The notes below the pieces were generated by a model that worked only from the letters and a program-made list of their open reading frames with translations, had not been told where the DNA came from and did no database searches. Shown here in pieces: positions 60,705-64,000 of a DNA stretch of 64,000 nt. Both the position numbers and the translations under genes were made by a program. The stretch comes from Branchiostoma floridae (lineage: Eukaryota; Chordata; Leptocardii; Amphioxiformes; Branchiostomatidae): positions 20,255,743-20,319,742 of the forward strand of contig NC_049980.1 of the NCBI RefSeq assembly GCF_000003815.2, written 5' to 3'. Each line of letters starts with the position of its first letter. The first letter of the stretch is position 1.

Positions 60705-63700
60705 GTTTGTTGTTCCTCTTTGCGGTATAACATAACTTAACATTTGGGGCAGATAAACTCATTGGGCTGTTCCAAAAAATAACTGTAGAGGGGGGGTGGA
60801 AGAGGCTGGATTGGAGGGGGGGTAGGGTTCAAGCGTCTGGATTTGGAACTAGGGAGGGTTTGCGCCAATTTGGACTTGGAACTAGGGAGGGTTTGGGCAA
60901 TTTTGGATTGGAACTAGGGAGGGTTTGGGCAATTTTGGATTGGAACCAGGGAGGGTTTGGGGCATTTTGGACTGGGAACCAGGGAGGGTTTGAGAAATTT
61001 CTGGACTGNNNNNNNNNNNNNNNNNNNNNNNNNNNNNNNNNNNNNNNNNNNNNNNNNNNNNNNNNNNNNNNNNNNNNNNNNNNNNNNNNNNNNNNNNNNN
61101 NNNNNNNNNNNNNNNNNNNNNNNNNNNNNNNNNNNNNNNNNNNNNNNNNNNNNNNNNNNNNNNNNNNNNNNNNNNNNNNNNNNNNNNNNNNNNNNNNNNN
61201 NNNNNNNNNNNNNNNNNNNNNNNNNNNNNNNNNNNNNNNNNNNNNNNNNNNNNNNNNNNNNNNNNNNNNNNNNNNNNNNNNNNNNNNNNNNNNNNNNNNN
61301 NNNNNNNNNNNNNNNNNNNNNNNNNNNNNNNNNNNNNNNNNNNNNNNNNNNNNNNNNNNNNNNNNNNNNNNNNNNNNNNNNNNNNNNNNNNNNNNNNNNN
61401 NNNNNNNNNNNNNNNNNNNNNNNNNNNNNNNNNNNNNNNNNNNNNNNNNNNNNNNNNNNNNNNNNNNNNNNNNNNNNNNNNNNNNNNNNNNNNNNNNNNN
61501 NNNNNNNNNNNNNNNNNNNNNNNNNNNNNNNNNNNNNNNNNNNNNNNNNNNNNNNNNNNNNNNNNNNNNNNNNNNNNNNNNNNNNNNNNNNNNNNNNNNN
61601 NNNNNNNNNNNNNNNNNNNNNNNNNNNNNNNNNNNNNNNNNNNNNNNNNNNNNNNNNNNNNNNNNNNNNNNNNGAAGTGTATCCATGCTGGACGGTATGT
61701 TTAAATTTATGATAGGGTGGGTATGCTAACATAGGGGGATTACCCCAATTGTGCAGACAAAGTACCATCAATGGATATGTCTATATATTGAACCCCCCCT
61801 GTGTGATCAACCCCCCGCGGGTGAAGAGACGAAACGCGCTGGGGGCCGTATATATCTTCCTCCGACCCGCACCAAACATGTTGACTTTGGGGGAGAAACT
61901 TGTGGGTAGTCGAAAAGGTAGACGTGTGGGGGGATAATTTGGAAGTAGTAAAAGAGGGGAGATGCTCGACGGTTGTTCAAAATGGCGCGTGAGAGGCGGT
62001 AGTAGGAGAGGAGAGCTGGTTCGGGGACGTCCTGGTTCTCTCAGTTCGTTCGAGATCTGGAGTTCTTACTCTGGTTCTCGCAAGATCTCGCGGTGTTCAT
62101 CATGTGGTTTGCCCACAATTCCCCCGTATGACGTCATCTCGTCATACGCCCATGTTAGAAGACAAGAAGCCCAATCAATGATATTTGTTCAGGCTCTTAA
62201 AGTGCCTGATGGCACATTGGGCAGCAAGCTCTTTCCCATATTATGTGCGCTACATACCACGTCTAAAACAATGCCGTTGTTACGTCCCTTCCAAAAGATA
62301 GGTGGCAGCCCCAACTGGGATTGAACCGGCATCTCCCAGTTGCCCAACTGTGTGGTTCCTACAGGGACATCCTAATCAATGATGTAGATGGGTTTATTCT
62401 CTTTCTAAGTACAACTGATGTATATGTCAAGCCATATAAAGAAACATGGTCATCAATAATTAACCTCAATCTTAATGCATTACTTCCAACAAGCTTATTT
62501 TAGCCTTACCCTTGTATTCTTTATTAATATGAAGCAAATACAGAGTTCTTGGGATTAATGTTATGCATATTGTATGTGCACATACTCAAGTACCTGTAGT
62601 ATCAGAATGCTTAGCTGATTCTCCCTGATGTAACCTGACCTTGCAGACCAGTTATTAAAATCCTTTCATTCCAGGTTTAGCACGTTTGCCAAGAGCTACA
62701 AGTTTGCCTACAAGCAGAATCCCAAAGCCTTGCAGAGCATCGTACAGCAACATGTGGAACATCTGCAAGACAGTGTTGAAGTATGTTTCACTCTTCTGAC
62801 AATAATTATTGCTGTGTGTCTGCCACCCTGTCTGCCATAGAAATTTATTTCATTTGTTCTTAAGTGTTCTTGTTCTGGACATGTCGAAATCCAGCAAGAG
62901 GATGACATGCAAACGAGAGTTTTTGGAGAATAACCTAAATTCTATTCTGACCGTGTTTCCTACCTGGAACTGTACTGTACTGTCTTTGAACGTCCAGTTA
63001 AGCATAATTTTTCTAATTCCAAGAACCAACGAACTGAATTTGGTGTAGCCTTACTGTTACCCTATTCAATGTTCCATTAGAAACTCTCTAGGTCTGCTAG
63101 AAGATTTTTTTCATGTTTTTACATCTCTACATTAGTATGAAGGTCCTAGAAGCTAGCTTTTATTGTATAGTATTACAGCAGCACATATTACTATTCATTC
63201 AATTACATGCAAGTATTTGCCCAAAGTTGTTCACATTTTATTGTAACATTATGCCATCAAGGAAAGGTTGATACATGTATCTGTAGTGTGCTTTTTTGTT
63301 ACAGGCTGAGATCCAGCTGGTCCTATCTGAAGAAAAGATTCCAGATTTGTTCCAAAAATTGGAAACTGTTCTGAACGACTCTGCAATGGAGGAGGATACT
63401 ACTGCATGGTAAGGGGATGTATGGACATGTACTGTATGGCAAACCCTGCAAAGAATCATGTTACACTACTACAGTATAGACGATAAATACTTTTGCAGAG
63501 TAGGTTTTGCCCTAGGTACTCCAGTATACTGTAAATGCATTAAAGTTTGCAGGGATTTACTTTCACGGTAGCGGGAAAATGGAGTGTTTGCCCCCTTGCA
63601 GCTCATTTTGGAACTGCAGGTATATATTTGTTTGAGAGACAGGAATGCTGAACAGATTTTAGTTTCTCTGTAGAAATGTCACTATCTCACAGACTGTGTT

Positions 63701-63919
63701 GACTCTCTGTGATGAAACAGGCGCCCCTCTGGAGATCCTGAGAAGGACTTGCGCAGCCACACCATGGCCATCAAACTGAAAGAGCGGGAAGAACTCCAGA
63801 GAAGACTGGAGGCACATGAAAACGAGACGACTCGCCTTCAGAAGTTTGTGCTACAAGCCAGGCAGAAGTTACTCCACACACAACAGAAACTTCAGGCTAA
63901 AATGGAGACTTTTGAAAAG
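60543..63919 (+). CDS. PMF1: Kinetochore MIS12-complex subunit PMF1 (NNF1), partial
   Basis: PMF1/NNF1 is a coiled-coil subunit of the MIS12 complex linking centromeric CENP-C to the NDC80 complex. Recognised exons: 60543 to about 60704 (acidic N-terminus), one truncated by the assembly gap and ending at 61694, 62675-62780, 63305-63408 and 63721-63919; the gene continues past the right edge. Identity rests on the block AWRPSGDPEKDLRS, against human AWRPSGIPEKDLHS, and on RFSTFAKSYKFAY, against human RFTDCYKCFY. A coiled coil (EELQRRLEAHENETTRLQKF) follows. The join CG|G TTT across the 61695-62674 intron restores AGRFSTF, like human AAGSYQRF. The exon coding for the first helix is mostly inside the N gap. 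Confidence 0.9.
60840..61008. repeat. 32-34-bp minisatellite running into the gap
   Basis: Five tandem units starting GGAACTAGGGAGGGTTTG or GGAACCAGGGAGGGTTTG, up to the first N. The array probably continues inside the gap. Confidence 0.9.
61009..61673. other. Assembly gap (665 N)
   Basis: A run of undetermined bases. It removes most of one PMF1 exon, and ORFs spanning it are meaningless. The size may be an estimate. Confidence 0.99.
61674..61694 (+). CDS. PMF1: PMF1 exon 2, 3' end only
   Basis: The first sequenced bases after the gap read (x)KCIHAG plus CG, then the donor GTATGT. The rest of the exon is hidden by Ns. Confidence 0.7.
62160..62390 (-). mobile_element. Probable tRNA-derived SINE
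   Basis: On the minus strand GCCGGTTCAATCCCAG is a good RNA polymerase III B box (GGTTCRANNCC). The tRNA-like part is followed by an unrelated tail. The A box is unclear, so this could also be a decayed copy. It lies in a PMF1 intron. Confidence 0.5.
62675..62780 (+). CDS. PMF1: PMF1 exon 3
   Basis: Encodes (R)FSTFAKSYKFAYKQNPKA through HLQDSVE; acceptor TTCCAG, donor GAA|GTATGT. Confidence 0.88.
63305..63408 (+). CDS. PMF1: PMF1 exon 4
   Basis: Encodes AEIQLVLSEEKIPDLFQKLE through EEDTTA plus TG of the Trp codon; donor TG|GTAAGG. Confidence 0.9.
63721..63919 (+). CDS. PMF1: PMF1 exon 5
   Basis: Completes Trp, then RPSGDPEKDLRSHTMAIKLK and a long coiled coil to METFEK; donor AAG|GTAAGA at 63920. 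The last exon(s) lie outside the window. Confidence 0.92.
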
Positions 63920-63963
63920 GTAAGAAAAACAGGAGCATTTCATGTAGACAAACTAATAACACA

Positions 63964-64000
63964 AAGTCAAACCTGCCCTACACAACCACTGAAGGGCCTG
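63964..64000 (+). repeat. Possible start of a third CAGTCAAA MITE
   Basis: AAGTCAAACCTGCCCTACAC followed by AACCACT resembles the left end of the elements at 36246 and 58172. Cut by the window edge, and just downstream of PMF1 exon 5. Confidence 0.4.

Noticed and set aside
60829-61771. Four ORFs of 250-290 codons around 61 kb
   Set aside because: Most of their length is undetermined bases in the assembly gap, plus a minisatellite.

Overview
This is a stretch of an animal nuclear genome with spliced, intron-rich genes, most likely from an invertebrate chordate of the amphioxus type (Branchiostoma). That assignment is an inference. It rests on a single Islet LIM-homeobox gene resembling both vertebrate ISL1 and ISL2, on chordate-style exon structures, on gene order, and on dense small inverted-repeat elements of a kind I associate from memory with lancelet genomes. 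No bacterial, viral or organellar genes were seen. Five protein-coding genes can be supported; all coordinates were read by eye from conserved protein segments and splice consensus sites.

Layout: (1) 2193-6719, minus strand: the 5' part of Islet (start exon, LIM1 exon, LIM2 exon). The homeodomain exons lie beyond the left edge. (2) 6720-27745: about 21 kb without a recognisable gene, between the divergent Islet and ETFA genes, with a tandem/dispersed repeat at 12.9-13.6 kb, several palindromes and clusters of homeobox-type motifs; a plausible regulatory domain. (3) 27746-38844, plus strand: complete ETFA in 12 coding exons (336 aa). (4) 38845-42928: convergent intergenic region with a 36-bp minisatellite (39.4-40.2 kb). 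(5) 42929-52510, minus strand: a voltage-sensor-domain gene matching TMEM266 (HVRP1), 9 coding exons, about 516 aa. One of its introns holds a 43-bp minisatellite split by a 3.7-kb insertion. (6) 58478-60013, minus strand: intron-free fukutin-related protein gene, FKRP (511 aa). (7) 60543-63919 and beyond, plus strand: the kinetochore gene PMF1 (NNF1 family), interrupted by a 665-base assembly gap (61009-61673) and continuing past the right edge.

The genes do not form a pathway: Islet is a neuronal/endodermal transcription factor, ETFA a mitochondrial electron carrier, TMEM266 a membrane voltage sensor, FKRP a Golgi glycan-modifying transferase and PMF1 a kinetochore protein. The order and orientation Islet-ETFA-TMEM266 is, from memory, the same as ISL2-ETFA-TMEM266 on human 15q24, so this is probably an ancient chordate microsynteny block. 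Introns and intergenic DNA carry at least eight repeat families, several with clear terminal inverted repeats and target-site duplications. I did not find a novel multi-gene system. The most notable items are the invertebrate TMEM266-like gene in conserved synteny, the in-phase insertion into the minisatellite, and several structured non-coding elements.
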